Assembly (NCBI RefSeq): GCF_963082655.1
Contig: NC_081553.1
Location: 60,153,571-60,217,570, forward strand
Origin: Stomoxys calcitrans
Lineage: Eukaryota; Arthropoda; Insecta; Diptera; Muscidae
Direction of reading: 5' to 3'
Length of the DNA stretch: 64,000 nucleotides
Each line of letters opens with the position of its first letter. The stretch's first letter is position 1. A program made the translations under genes and the position numbers. This document shows, piece by piece, positions 32,917-44,345 of this stretch. Below the pieces are notes generated by a model. It was not told where the DNA came from, searched no databases, and worked only from the letters and a program-made list of their open reading frames with translations.

Positions 32917-34067
32917 TTTTTATACCCACCACCGAAGGATAGTGATGGCGAAATATCCATTTCCGACCCTATAAAGTATATATATTCTTGATCAGCGTAT
33001 AAACCTAAGACGATCTAGACATGACCGTCCGTCTGTCAATCTGTCCGTCTGTCTGTTGAAATCACGCTACAGTCTTTAAAAATAGGGATATTGAGCTGAA
33101 ACTTTGCACACATTCTTTTTTTGTCCATAAGCAGGTTAAGTTCGAAGATGGGCCATATCGAACTATATCTTGATATAGTCCCCATATAAACCGATCCGCT
33201 TATTTAGGGTCTTAGGCCCATAAAAGTCACATTTATTATCCGATTTTGCTGAAATTTGCGACAGTGGGTTGTATTAGGCCCTCCGACATTATTCCTCAAT
33301 TTGGCCCAGATTGGTCCAGATTTGGATATAGCTGCCACATAGTGCGATCCTCCGATTTAGGGTTTTAGGCCCATAAAAGCCACATTTATTATCCGATTTT
33401 GCTGAAATTTGGGACAGTGGGTTGTATTAGGCCCGCCGACATCATTCCTCAATTTGGCCCAGATTGGTCCAGATTTGGATATAGCTGCCACATAGAGCGA
33501 TCCTCCAATTTAGGGTCTTAGGCCCATAAAAGCCACATTTATTATCCGATTTTGCTGAAATTTAGGACAGTGGGTTGTGTTAGGCCCTTTGACATCCTGC
33601 TTCCATTTGGCACATATCGGTCCAGATTTGGATATAGCTGCCATATATACCGATCCGCCGATTTAGGGTCTTAGCCCCATAAAAGCCCCACTTATTATCC
33701 GATTTTGCTGAAATTTGGGGCAGTGGGTTGTATTAGGCCCGCCGACATCATTCCTCAATTTGGCCCAGATTGGTCCAGATTTGGATATAGCTCCCACATA
33801 GAGCGATCCTCCGATTTAGGGTCTTAGGCCCATAACAACCACATTTAATATCCGATTTTGCTGAAATTTGGGACAGTGCGTTGTGTTAGGTCCTTCGACA
33901 TCCTTCGTCAATTTGGCCCAGATCGGTCCAGATTTGAATATAGCTGCCACATAGAGCGATCCTCCGATTTAGGATCTTAGGTCCATAAAAGCCACATTTA
34001 TTATCCGATATTGCTGAAATTGGGGACGGTGAGTTGTGTTAGGCCCTTCGGCATACTTCGTCAATTT
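32917..34067 (+). mobile_element. DINE/Helentron-like element, type 1, 3'-truncated
   Basis: Intact 5' end: TTTTATACCCACCACCGAAG, TTTCCGACCCTATAAAGTAT, ATATATTCTTGATCAGCG, ACATGACCGTCCGTCTG. Six or seven units follow (GATCCTCCGATTTAGGGTCT). It stops at about 34067 without the palindrome, where a retroposon tail begins. Confidence 0.82.
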
Positions 34068-34205
34068 GTTCTTTTATTCGTTTATAACCTCTAGCACGAG
34101 GTCTAACATTTTCTTTTTCTTCCCTTTCTCTCTCTAGGGTACCACAATGGGACAAACTGGCCTCCGAGTGAACTCACCTTTGGTGGGCAACCCATTCAAC
34201 CTAAT
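34068..34205 (+). mobile_element. candidate LINE/SINE 3' tail
   Basis: Contains GGTACCACAATGGGACAAAC, CCGAGTGAACTC and ends CCCATTCAACCTAATCT. The layout (ACAATGG.AC, GTGA.., CCTAA-type end) parallels the LINE tail at 7.64-7.71 kb and the SINE tail at 16.7 kb. Preceded by a CT-rich tract. A diverged third relative is the best reading. Confidence 0.5.
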
Positions 34206-34211
34206 CTAAAG

Positions 34212-35848
34212 GGCTGAAGAAGTCAAACTGGGAAATCGGTTCATAAGGGAGATATATCAGGTTAAAGACTGATTCGGACAGTTCTTGACATCTGTTGGAA
34301 GCCATAACAGCCAAATCGGGCATAAATAGTGGCTTGTAGGGGCTCAAGAGTCAAATCGGGAGATCGGTTTATATAGGGGCTATATCAGGTTATAGGCCGA
34401 TTTGGACCATACTAGGCAGAGTTGTTGGAAGTTATAACAAAACACTACGTGCTCAATTTCATTCAAATCAGACAAAAATTGTGGCTTGTAAGGGCCCAAG
34501 AACTCAAACCGGGGGATCGGTCCATGAGGGAGCTATATAAGGTTATGAACCGATTCGAACCGTTTCGAAGTTTCAGCAAAATCGGACTACAATTACAGCT
34601 TGTAAGGGTTCAAGAAGTTAAATTGGGAGATCGGCTTATATGGGACCTATAGTTAATCTGAACCGATATGGACCAATTGCAATCCCCAACGACCTACATT
34701 AATATTCAGTATCTGTGCAAAATTTCAAGCAGCTAGCTTTACGCGTTCGACCGCAATTGTGATTTCGACAGACGGACGGACGGTCGGATGGACATGGCAA
34801 AAGGCAATGGATAGGAACGCTATGCTATTGGAGCTACATCATATTTATATAGAATGGACCAATTCATAGTATAAGTCATTGTGGTAAATTTAATCGGGAG
34901 ATCGGTTTATGTGGGTCCTGTAGAAGATTATGGACCGATTCAGACGATTTTTGACGCGTACGTTGAAGGTCATAAAAAAGTCGTTGCGCAAGATTTCAGC
35001 CGAAACGGATAAGAACTGCGCTTTCTAGGGGCCGAAGAAGTAAAATCGAGATTCGGGAGATCGGTTTAAATGGGAGAAGTATCAGGTATTCGACCGATAC
35101 CGGCCATACTTGGGACTTATGTTGGAGGATAAGTAGTTGTGCACATTTTCAGCGAAATCGGATAAGAATTGCGCCTTCCAAGGGGCTCACGAACTAAAAT
35201 CGAGATATCGGTTTATATGGGAGCTATATCAGGTTATGGTCCAATTAAGTCATAACGAAACACTGCGTGCAAAATTTCTGTCAAATCTGCGCTCTCTAGA
35301 GGCTTAAGTAGTCAAGATCGGAGATCGGTTTATATGGCAGCTATAACAAAACATGGACCGATTTGACTCCAACCAACCTGCACTGATATTAAGTGTTTTT
35401 ACAAGATTTCAAGCGGCTAGCTTGATCCCTTAGATTGATCCATTTCGACAGTCAGCCAGAAGGACGGACGTACAGAAGGACATGACTAAATCCACATAGA
35501 ACGCCAAGACGATCAAGAATATATTGGGTTGCCCAAAAAGTAATTGCGGATTTTTCATATAGTCGGCGTTGACAAATTTTTTCATTCATTTTCATTTGCA
35601 TTCTTTCTTCTGTCAGTTATCAGCTGTTACTTTTAGCTTGCTTTAGAAAAAAAGTGTAAAAAAGTATATTTGATTAGAGTTCATTCTAAGTATTATTAAA
35701 AATGCATTTACTTTCTTTTAAAAAATTCGCAATTACTTTTTGGGCAACCCAATATATACTTTGTTGGGTCTCAGGTCAATATTTCGATGAGTTATAAGCG
35801 GAATGACGAAATCATTATACCCCCTTTCAATGGTGGAGGGTATAAAAA
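34212..35848 (-). mobile_element. DINE-like elements, type 2, two fused pieces
   Basis: Type 2 units from 34212 to a GACGGACGGACGGTCGG block at about 34770-34797. A second partial copy then begins (GGCAATGGATAGGAACGCT) and continues to the 5' end at 35848 (AATGGTGGAGGGTATAAAAA). A MITE at 35524-35752 splits the ATATATAC core of the second copy. Confidence 0.72.
35524..35752 (+). mobile_element. mariner-type MITE, copy 5, inside a DINE-like end
   Basis: 229 bp, TTGGGTTGCCC to GGGCAACCCAA, with TA at 35522-35523 and 35753-35754. It is inserted in the DINE-like 5' core between CAAGAATA and TATACTTTG, which is a TATATA run in other copies. Confidence 0.93.
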
Positions 35849-36954
35849 TATTGACCAAATTTTTTTGAAAAAAATTTTTTCCTAGTTTATCATGAAACCA
35901 CTGTGCCTGTGTCTCATCCTCCTTTTCGAGTATAAACAGGCATATCATTCTCATGCATTGATTGTTTTTATTCCTGAGAATGAAAAAACAAAAACACCAT
36001 ATCAACAATCATTTTTTGTCTATTGGCCAAGGTGTCCTTATAAACAAGGATGTACAACGACACTCAACGAATGCATTGGGGGTAAGTTTTATGTTTAGAG
36101 ATGGCTGTGGCTGGTCCCATGCCGCCATTTCCATGCACAACTGTCCTCCCCGATATTGTTGTTGTTTTTTTTCTTCGCAGCAATTTTTGGTAGTTTGTTT
36201 ACATTTTTAAGGTTTTGTTAATGATTTCATTATGAATGAATAGGGAAAATTTAATACCAAATAGATTCAGAGTATCATCTTTGAGCATCCACACCACTAC
36301 CATCATCATCATCATGATCCCAAGGTATCCTGGGAGTTGTTGCCAACTTGTGTCAACTCACACATTGCTTTTATGTTGCCCATCTCTCTGGAGACCTTCA
36401 CTGTAGTTTGTTGTATATCCTCAAAATTGATGGTGTGAAAAAGGTGTCTGAGAGTGTGAGTATGAGTCTGCTGGCTCCCCCTTAATAATGTATTTTCTTA
36501 ATAAATATTATTCTATGCCGTTAATGATTTTTTCCACCAATTTTATTGTCTGTTTCATTTTCACCAACATTTCATTTTTATTAAATTATTGTTATTCCTT
36601 GGTTGAATGGTCGCAGTAATGGTGTGAGAATGGCAAAACGCAAACGCATTTCACAGGACACACTTTAGAAATTAATTGTATTTTTAGGACTAAGGGGGTA
36701 AAGCAATAACAAATTAAGGGCTAAGTGGACGGCAGAGCAAGAAATTAAAATACATTCACTAAACGAGGGCAGCCATATAAAAAATCAAACGTTTTGGAAA
36801 AATACCAAACAAAATCTGAACCATATTTGAGAGGAAAATAAAAATTTCAACCAATCTTGCTTAGTAAAAAAATAAATTAAAAAATTTCAATACATAAATA
36901 TTTGGAAGAAAATTTCTTAAAATAAAATTTAAAGAAGATTTCTAAGTCACTTAT
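35849..36954. other. low-copy stretch
   Basis: Contains (CAT)n near 36302-36318 and A/T-rich DNA. The frames at 35892-36210 overlap one another on the plus strand with no domain. No gene supported. Confidence 0.35.
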
Positions 36955-38280
36955 AGCGGAAATTCAACTCACAGTTCCATAATTTCAACGAAATCAGCGA
37001 AATAAAAAATGTGCATTTTAAGCGTTTAAGACCCTTACTCGCAAAATGGGTCTATAAGGAAGCTATATTCACGTATGGTCCGATATAGACCATACGCTAT
37101 TGGGATATCGGGTGGCCAAACTCAAATCACTGCTCCAAATTTCAACGAAATCGGGTTATAAATACGGCTTTTATTGCCTTAAGACCCTGAATCGGCAGAT
37201 CGATCCATATGGCAGCTATAGCTAAATATGATCCGTTCTCAACCATACATCGTTGGGATATCGGTTGTCCTACTGCAACTCACTGTTCCGGATTTAAGTC
37301 AAATCGGGAAATAAATAACTTAAAACCCTACATCAACCAATCGGTCTAAATGTGGCCTGATGAGGACCTCTAAATGTGGCCTGATGTGGACCATATTCGG
37401 TTCGGATATACGGTCATTGTTCCCAAATTTCAGTGAAATTGAATAATAAATGTGCCAATTACGCGCATAAAATCCTAAGTCAGAAGATCGGTCTATATAG
37501 CAGCTATATCCAAAAATGTTCGGATGTGGACCATACTTGATTAGGATATCGAGTGGCCTTGTCCAATAGGATTCTCCGAATCCGCAGATCGGTTTATATG
37601 ACAGCTATATCCAAATATGATCCGATTTGAACTGTGCCCCTTTCAAATATCGGGTGTTCTACTACAACTCACCGTTCCAAACTTCAGCGAAATCGGACAA
37701 TTAATGCGGCTTTAATGGGCTAAGGGGCCCTCAATCCGCAGATAAGTCTATATGGCAAAGTCTATATGGATAAGTCGAAATGGACCATATTTGGTTCTGA
37801 TATCGTGAGCCCTGATACAATCGAACAATTAATGCGGCTTAAATGGGCTTAGGACCCTCAATCCGCAGATTGGTCTATATGGCAGCTATATATAAATATG
37901 GCCCGAAATGAACCATATTCAGTTCGGATATCGTGAGCCCTGATACAACTCACTGTTCCCCATATCGGCGAAATTGGCTAATAAATACGCCTTTTATGAG
38001 CTCAAGACCCTACATCCGTAAATCAGTCTACATGGCAGCTGCATCCACATCCAATCTGATTTCGCCTGTGAAAGAAATTAACCTGCGTATCAACGAATTA
38101 TGGGTCTGTGCAAAATTTCAACTAATTATCCCAATTCTGGAAGGCTGTAGAATGATTACAACAGACGGACATATGGACAGACACACGAACATCGTTAAAA
38201 CGTCTTAGAATTTTATGACGATCGGAAATATATATACTATGTAGGATCGGAAATGGTATTTCGATGTGTTGCAAACGGGG
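36955..38280 (-). repeat. DINE-like array, type 1, truncated both ends
   Basis: About eight diverged units (AGATCGGTCTATATAGCAGC, ATATCGGGTGTTCTACTACAA), then ACAGACGGACATATGGACAG, AAATATATATACTATGTAGG and GATGTGTTGCAAACGGGG. It lacks the CCACC terminus, because the LINE at about 38281 begins there. Confidence 0.7.
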
Positions 38281-38931
38281 TCGGAGATATCACCACGTTT
38301 TGGGGAGTTTCCTGTTTCATTATTAGGGGTAAGAAGTCTAAACCCTCCCCTCCTATAGGTGTGGGTTCTATGGCACCTGTAGTAGAGAGTAATGCTTCAA
38401 GCGCACAACTAGTCGTCAGACTAATTAATGAGGAAGAGACGGGTAAACAAGAGGGATATTCAGTTCGTCCCCAGCCTTTAAGTAAAGGTTTCTGACTCGG
38501 TAAAACAGTCATCGCAGCCGAATCGAGAGATGAAGGCATCGGGATGACGCCAGAAGTGAGCGATGCTAAGCTCACAAGCTCAAAGCGATCCGGTGCACGA
38601 CAAAGGATACAGAGGAGAATGTACTGGCAGCACAATCGGGCGAAAGTGCAGGATGCTGGAAGGGATAGAACTGACATTCCAAGCACTTCTACGAAGCTGG
38701 AAAAAGAATCAAATTTCCCGAAGAGCATAACACTGCTAAACTGCTGAAGAAGAAAAGGAGCTCCCACTTTCAAGTACTCTGAGAAAACCAAGCCAGCCAT
38801 CCCGCAATGGAGACTCCAGACAGGGTTCTGCGGAGGTAAACAAAGTTGGAACAGAAACGAAGGAAGCGCGCACGGCCCCTGAGTCTTCATGGAGGACTGT
38901 GACTTCCAAACTGAGCCCACAGCCAGCACGG

Positions 38932-39267
38932 AAGGGGAAGACGGTCGCTGAAAATGGTAAGGAGTCGCCCTCTTACGCCAGAGTGGCAAGGAAGCACAAC
39001 AGAGATGAGCTGACTTATGCAGTCATCAATATCGGCTATGCATCCAGTAGGATTCCACCAGATAATCGCTACCAAGTAGAGGATCTGGTTAACGATCGGA
39101 AGGGGAAGATGGTCGCTGAAAATGGTAAAGAGTCGCCCTCTTACGCCAGAGTGGCTAGGAAGCACAACAGTGATTACCTGACTTATGCAGTCATCACTAT
39201 CGGCTGTGCATCCGGTAGGATTTCACCAGATTATCGGTCCCAAGTAGAGGATCTGGTTAACGATCGG
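38932..39267 (+). repeat. in-frame 168-bp tandem duplication in LINE ORF1
   Basis: AAGGGGAAGACGGTCGCTG starts at 38932 and its copy AAGGGGAAGATGGTCGCTG at 39100. The two 168-bp copies (56 codons) differ at scattered positions, so the duplication is not brand new. Frame is preserved. Confidence 0.92.
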
Positions 39268-39644
39268 ATTTTCGAACATGTGTAGAAATCTGTACATGGT
39301 CCACCCATACAAATAATGAGCTGCGAGCATAGAGGGGACATCTTTACGCGGCGTTTTGCGTCGGCGGAATGCATTGATACTGTCAAACAGCTCATCACAA
39401 GTATCCACGCTCCCTGGGAGGGCGCAAATCTCGACATGGTGAGAAAGATGGATATCCCCCAGCTCACAAAGACTCACGGGGCAGTCAATTTGCGACGGAA
39501 CATATGTTAGGATTATTGGCCAAGCAAAACCAACAGGGGGAGAAGGAGGATGGAACTCTCCTTGTGGTTGGTATTGATCAAGTCTCCGTGACAAGTTTGG
39601 CTAAGACTAAAACCATGGCGCATTATGGAAGCAAAGCTGTCTTG

Positions 39645-40275
39645 TTCAAGATTGGAAAGACTAGGATAGTCAGAAATTCTCATTTTGAGACATCAGTCCG
39701 TGCAGTGGCAGGTGACTCTATAGCTCCCAACGAACAGGGGGCTGACAACGAGACAATCATGGCCTCTCTCAATATTGGAAAGACTAGGATAAGCAATGAT
39801 CCTAATACTAAAATACCAGGCAGTGCAGTGGCGAGAGACCCTAAACAGCCTAAGAAACAGGGACCCGACGACGGACCCATCACCGACTTCATGAATCGAA
39901 ATATTGGAATAGGTAAAGATCCTAATATTGAAACATTAGGCAGTGCAGCGACAGGAGACTCAATGGACCCAACGAACAGGGAGCCGATGGTGGTACCATC
40001 ACCTACACCCAAGAAGCTCATTTACTTAAGATTTGGAAAACTAAGATAGACAAAGATCCTATTATTGAGACATCTGGCGGTACAGGGAATGAAAACTCAA
40101 TACAGCCTAACGAACAGGGACCCGAAGATGGAACCATTACCGACTTTATAAAGAGTCGGAAGGCTAGGATAGGTAAAGAACCTAATACGATGACATCAGG
40201 CAGTGCAGTGGCAGGAAAGTCAATGCAGTCTAAAGCACAGGAAGCAGACGATGAGATCATCACCTACTACTAAGA
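39645..40275 (+). repeat. about 41-codon tandem repeats at the end of LINE ORF1
   Basis: Five copies with units of about 120-137 bp (aligned near 39668, 39791, 39911, 40048 and 40171) of a Gly/Asp-rich sequence: IGKDPNIET, GSAVAGDS, NEQGPDDGPIT. A frameshift between copies 3 and 4 and a 14-bp length change show decay. Confidence 0.85.
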
Positions 40276-40297
40276 AGCCCATTTGCTGGAGGACCAA

Positions 40298-40940
40298 TGA
40301 TTGAGGTAATCCAGATAAACCTCCACCAGAGCGAGACTGCTACACACTCTCTTTGATGGAGAAAATCAGCAAGGGCAAAATTCATATTGCCTTAATTCAG
40401 AAGCCATGAAAGATCCGGAACAAAGTTTCTGGACTGAACCATATCAACTACCAAGTATTCTTTGCTAACACTGGTACTCGGTCGAGGATGCAACAGTGGT
40501 GAGACAGGGAGACGGTGGGGCATATCTGGCATCATCTATTTTCCTTTCGCCTCTACGAAACCTCCACCCACGTTGGAGCTGCAACGGCTGGTGAGGAAAG
40601 CAAAACAGGCAAGAAACGAGGTACTAATAGGGTGCGATTCGAACTCTTACTACATTTCGTGGGGCAGTACCAACACTAATAAGCGGGGCCAAGCCCTGGC
40701 AGGGTTTTTGAATACTAACGACCTAAAAACACTTAATATTGGTAACAAAGCTACTTTGTTTGATAGAATTAGGTAGGAGGTATTAGATGTGACGATATGT
40801 TCATAAAATCCAAACGATAAGGTTCAGGATTGGAGGGTCTCCATGTAACACTCTTTCTCTGATCATCGCTACATTAGATTTAGAATAACACGGCCAACGC
40901 CGAATCAGATAAGCTTCCGGAATAAGTTGAAAATCAACTG
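40298..40940 (+). pseudogene. LINE AP-endonuclease relic
   Basis: Starts with IEVIQINLHQSETAT (the Asn-bearing N-terminal motif), then HIALIQKP where the catalytic Glu of 'LIQEP' is Lys. Next come VLIGCDSNSYYISWGST (Asp and Asn motif), KRGQALAGFLNTNDLKTLN and finally SFSDHRYIRFRI (SDH). Stops follow the first motif and frames change twice. This enzyme nicks target DNA for target-primed reverse transcription in intact elements. Here it is dead. Confidence 0.85.
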
Positions 40941-41247
40941 GACAAAATTCGGAAGGCCACAGGGGGGCAATTCATCCTGTGGGTGACCACCATAAATGAC
41001 CCATTACGGATGCTGAATGAGGAGGGATTTGAACCGCAGACGATGTTATAATACTTCTAAATGGAGGAATTCTAAGGATCCGAACCAGCTATGCAGAAGA
41101 GCCGAAAGGGTATACGGCATATGACTGGGTCTAGACCCAATGGTCTTACTGTTAACCCAGAGAAGACTGTAGAATGCCTGTTCACGAGGAAGACGAAGGT
41201 GGGCCAATTTAACGCACCACGTTTCCTCAATAAGACGATTTCGATTT

Positions 41248-42359
41248 CCGTCCGTCAGTCTGTCCGTCCGTCTGTCCGTCCGTCTGTCTGTCCGTATGTC
41301 CGTCCGTCCGTCTGTCCGTCCGTATGTCCGTCTGTCTGTCGAAAGCACGCTAACTTTCGAAGGAGTATAACTAGCCGCTTGAAATTTTGCACCAATACTT
41401 CCTATTAATGTAGGTCGGTTGGGATTGTAAATAGGCCATATCGGTCCATAACATGAAGTAGCTGTCATATATACCGATCTGGGGTCTTGACTTCTTTAGC
41501 CTCTAGAGGGCGCAATTCCTATCCGATTGGAATGAAATTTTGCACAATGTGTTTTGCTATAACTTCCAACAACTGCGCTAAGTAAGGTTCAAATCGGTCC
41601 ATAACTTGATGTAGCTGCCATATATACCGATCTGGGGTCTTGACTTTTTGAGCCTCTAGAGGGCGCAATACCTATCCGATTTGACTGAAATTTTGCACTT
41701 AGTGTTTTGGTATCACTTCCAACAACTGTGTTCAGTATGGTTCAAATCGGTTCATAATCTGGTATAGTTGCCATATAAACCGATCTTGGGTCTTGACTTC
41801 TCAAGCCACTAGAGGTCGCACTTATTATCCGATTGGAATGAAATTTTGCACGACGTGTTTTGCTATGACTTCCAACAACTGTGGCAAATATGATTCAAAT
41901 CAGTCCATAACTTGATGCAGCTGCCATATATACCCATCTGGGGTCTTGACTTTTTTGGCCTCTAGAGGGCGCAATTAATATCCGATTTGCCTAAAATTTT
42001 GTACAACGGATCCTCTCATGACCATCAACTTACGTTTTTATTATGGTCTGAATCGGTCAATAACCTGTTATAGCTCCCATATAAATCGATCTCTCTATTT
42101 TACTTCTTTAGCCCCCAAAGGGCGCAATTCTTATTCGAATTGGCTGACATTTTACACAGGTCTCCAACATATAATTTAATTGTGGACCCAACCGGACTAT
42201 ATCTTTATATCGCTCTTATAGCAGAGCAAATCTTTTCTTTTATCCTTTTTTTTTGCCTAAGAAGAGATGCCGGGAAAAGACCTCGACAAATGCGATCAAT
42301 GGTGGAGGGTATATAATATTCGGCCCGGCCGAACTTAGCACGCTTTTACTTGTTTTTTG
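41248..42359 (+). mobile_element. DINE/Helentron-like element, type 2, 5'-truncated
   Basis: Begins in the GTCCGTCCGTCTGTC microsatellite (41250-41340). It continues AAAGCACGCTAACTTTCG, TAGCCGCTTGAAATTTTG and about five type 2 units, then the sub-3' block (GAAGAGATGCCGGGAAAAG, CAATGGTGGAGGGTATATAA) and the 3' end CGGCCCGGCCGAACTTAGC, ACGCTTTTACTTGTTTTTT. The TATACCC 5' end is missing where the LINE abuts. Confidence 0.85.
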
Positions 42360-42368
42360 AATATTCTC

Positions 42369-42669
42369 AGGGAGCCACCCTAGCGCAGAGATTAGCATGT
42401 CCACCTTTTACGCTGAACGCCTGGGTTCGAATCCTGGCGAGGCCATCAGAAAAAATATTCAGCGGTGTTTTTCCCCTCCAAATGCTGACAACATTTGTGA
42501 GGTACTATGCCATGTAAAACTTCTCTTCAAAGAGGTGTCGCACGCCGTTCGGACTCGGCTATAAAAGGCAGGCCCCTTATCATTGAGCTTTAACTTGAAT
42601 CGGACAGCACTCACACGATATGTGAGAAGTTTGCCCCTGTTCCTTAGAGGAAAATTTTCCAATTTTTGC
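42369..42669 (+). mobile_element. tRNA-derived SINE (family A), full length with TSD
   Basis: 301 bp, direct repeat AATATTCTC at 42360-42368 and 42670-42678. The head contains CCTAGCGCAGAGATTAGC (A box) and GGGTTCGAATCCTGGCG (B box) about 35 bp apart, as expected for a pol III promoter. The body contains GGTACTATGCCATGTAAAAC and AGAGGTGTCGCACG, and the tail GAAGTTTGCCCCTGTTCC ends AATTTTTGC. This is the best-preserved copy for defining the family. Confidence 0.93.
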
Positions 42670-43793
42670 AATATTCTCTGTTTAAATCAATTTTAAACAC
42701 TTTTTGTTTAACTCTTGCCATATTCCTCCAATAACAAGTTTTCTCCTCCTCGTTCCCCTCTCCTAAGTTTTATATGATTTTTCCCAATACTATCATCTTC
42801 AATCATTTCATTTTTATGTCTATCATACAAAGTTTCATATCGCACATTTTTGTTTCTGGTTAATAGCAGCGCCTTTTACTCTTATTGTGGCTTATCTTTT
42901 AACCCACAGTGTTCAATAATAATACTTTGTTGAATTAATATTAATGTGCACTTCTTATTAAAAATATTATTCAGATAAATAAATTTTTATTCACCAATAA
43001 ATATCATAAAAATAATCCAACCAAATCTAGTTGTAGTACTTATTTACACTCGTATAACACAATCACAATTTATATGAGCATCGCGTGAAACAAACCTCAA
43101 AATTAATGAATGCCCCCCTTATGGCATGAAACTTGCTTCGGATGTGTTGTAAGCGACTAATGTTTACACTGCACTCATATGAAATGAGGTGGTGAACTGA
43201 TATCAAAGTAATGAATTTTAAGAAAAGATTTTCAGTACTTACCCTAGGGTATATTTTTCTGAAAAAAGACAAGAAAAGTTTTAAACTTTGATTTATTTGA
43301 TACATTTTAAATTCGTTATTTAAGGGCTTCCATTCAGGAACAAAATTTTACATGAATATTCTATTGGAGTGTTGGAGAGCATCTCTGCCACTCTAAGGTT
43401 CAACCTGGCGCATCTGATCCAATGTTAGGCGTCAGGCTGTCATGCCAATGAAAATCGATGGCATAACGATTCCCACTATTATGCCCAAATATTGAATATC
43501 ACAATTTAAGGCCTCTATAAGTCCTTCGTACCTACAGCATTTCTGGCGTAGACCAAGAAACCACATAGTTACGGTTATAAGACTGTTGTCTGTTCATAGG
43601 TAAAAGTTGAAGCCTCATTGGGAACTTCTCAATTGAGCGACTGGCAGTAAGCAAAGATACCCATCACTATAAAACTCTACAAACTGCGTTAGACTGTTCG
43701 TATGAGACAAATATCCTACAATGCCAACACCCCGTGAGCTCAAAGAGTTAGAGTTTATCACTACCGATAAGATGGCGAAAGCGGTTAACAACT
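42670..43793. other. low-copy AT-rich stretch
   Basis: ATTATT-rich DNA to about 43320, then less biased sequence to 43793. Short frames only (for example 43063-43305, minus). Nothing recognised. Confidence 0.35.
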
Positions 43794-43805
43794 ACCGAGT
43801 GAATG

Positions 43806-44123
43806 ACAAAATGCAAATTTTGCCCATGAGCATCCCACTAAGGAACAGGGGAAAACTTCTCACATATCAATGAGTGCAGTCCGATTCAAGTTTCAAGCTC
43901 AATGATAAGGGGCCTCTTTTTTATAGCCGAGTCCGAACGGCGTGCCGCAGTGCGACACCTCTTTGGAGAGAAGTTTTACATGGCATAGTACCTCACAACT
44001 GTTGCTAGCATTAGGAGGGGAAAACCACCAGTGAATATTTTTTCTGATGGTCTCGCCAAGATTCGAACCCAGGCGTTTAGCGTCATAGGCGCACGTGCTA
44101 ACCTCTGCGCTACGGTGGACTCC
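43806..44123 (-). mobile_element. tRNA-derived SINE (family A) with 12-bp TSD
   Basis: Minus-strand copy flanked by ACCGAGTGAATG at 43794-43805 and 44124-44135. On the minus strand it has GTAGCGCAGAGGTTAGCAC (A box), GGGTTCGAATCTTGGCG (B box), the same body blocks as the 42.4-kb copy and an AAAATTTGCATTTTGT end. Removing it rejoins the flanks cleanly. Confidence 0.93.
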
Positions 44124-44345
44124 ACCGAGTGAATGCCGCTCTCGGAAAATATCTGGCTAGGGTAACCTCACACAACAAAGTTGCGTAGTACTAATAGTAG
44201 CTCGGTTGAATTAGATAATGACCGCGTACCAGGAATGGTAAAGCGTCTGGGTTCCACACTGATGGTTTTAAAGTTTTTCTGCATGATCGGACTAATTGGT
44301 GCACATGGAGAAAACCTGAGGCCTGGAGGCATACAGGTTAATGCG

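Larger units (their letters stand above)
38290..40275 (+). pseudogene. LINE ORF1 (gag-like) relic with two kinds of internal repeat
   Basis: Frames interrupted by stops and shifts. An in-frame 168-bp duplication (38932-39267) carries SPSYARVARKHN, LTYAVI and YQVEDLVNDR twice. A block at 39316-39470 reads HRGDIFTRRFASAECID, then SIHAPWEGANLDMV and IPQ; this resembles the DUF4780-like region found in ORF1 of many insect LINEs. A C-terminal region with five repeats of about 41 codons follows (39645-40275). ORF1 products are normally RNA-binding. No zinc knuckles were seen. Confidence 0.6.
38281..41247 (+). mobile_element. degenerate LINE: ORF1, endonuclease, RT remnant
   Basis: About 3.0 kb of a non-LTR element on the plus strand, more GC-rich than the flanks. 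ORF1-like coding (38281-40275) is followed by an AP-endonuclease relic (40298-40940) and, after a large deletion, by an RT scrap with GLTVNPEKTVECLFTRK and VGQFNAPRF (41135-41235). The rest of the RT, any RNase H and the 3' tail are missing. A DINE-like microsatellite starts at 41248. Confidence 0.82.

Noticed and set aside
38237..38989. 250-codon minus-strand frame
   Set aside because: It is the antisense of the LINE ORF1 region, which reads as LINE coding on the plus strand with family motifs. The minus frame has none.
42369..42669. A genuine tRNA gene at the SINE head
   Set aside because: A and B boxes are present, but the region does not fold into a full cloverleaf with matching acceptor arms and is continued by a ~230-bp body. 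It is a SINE.
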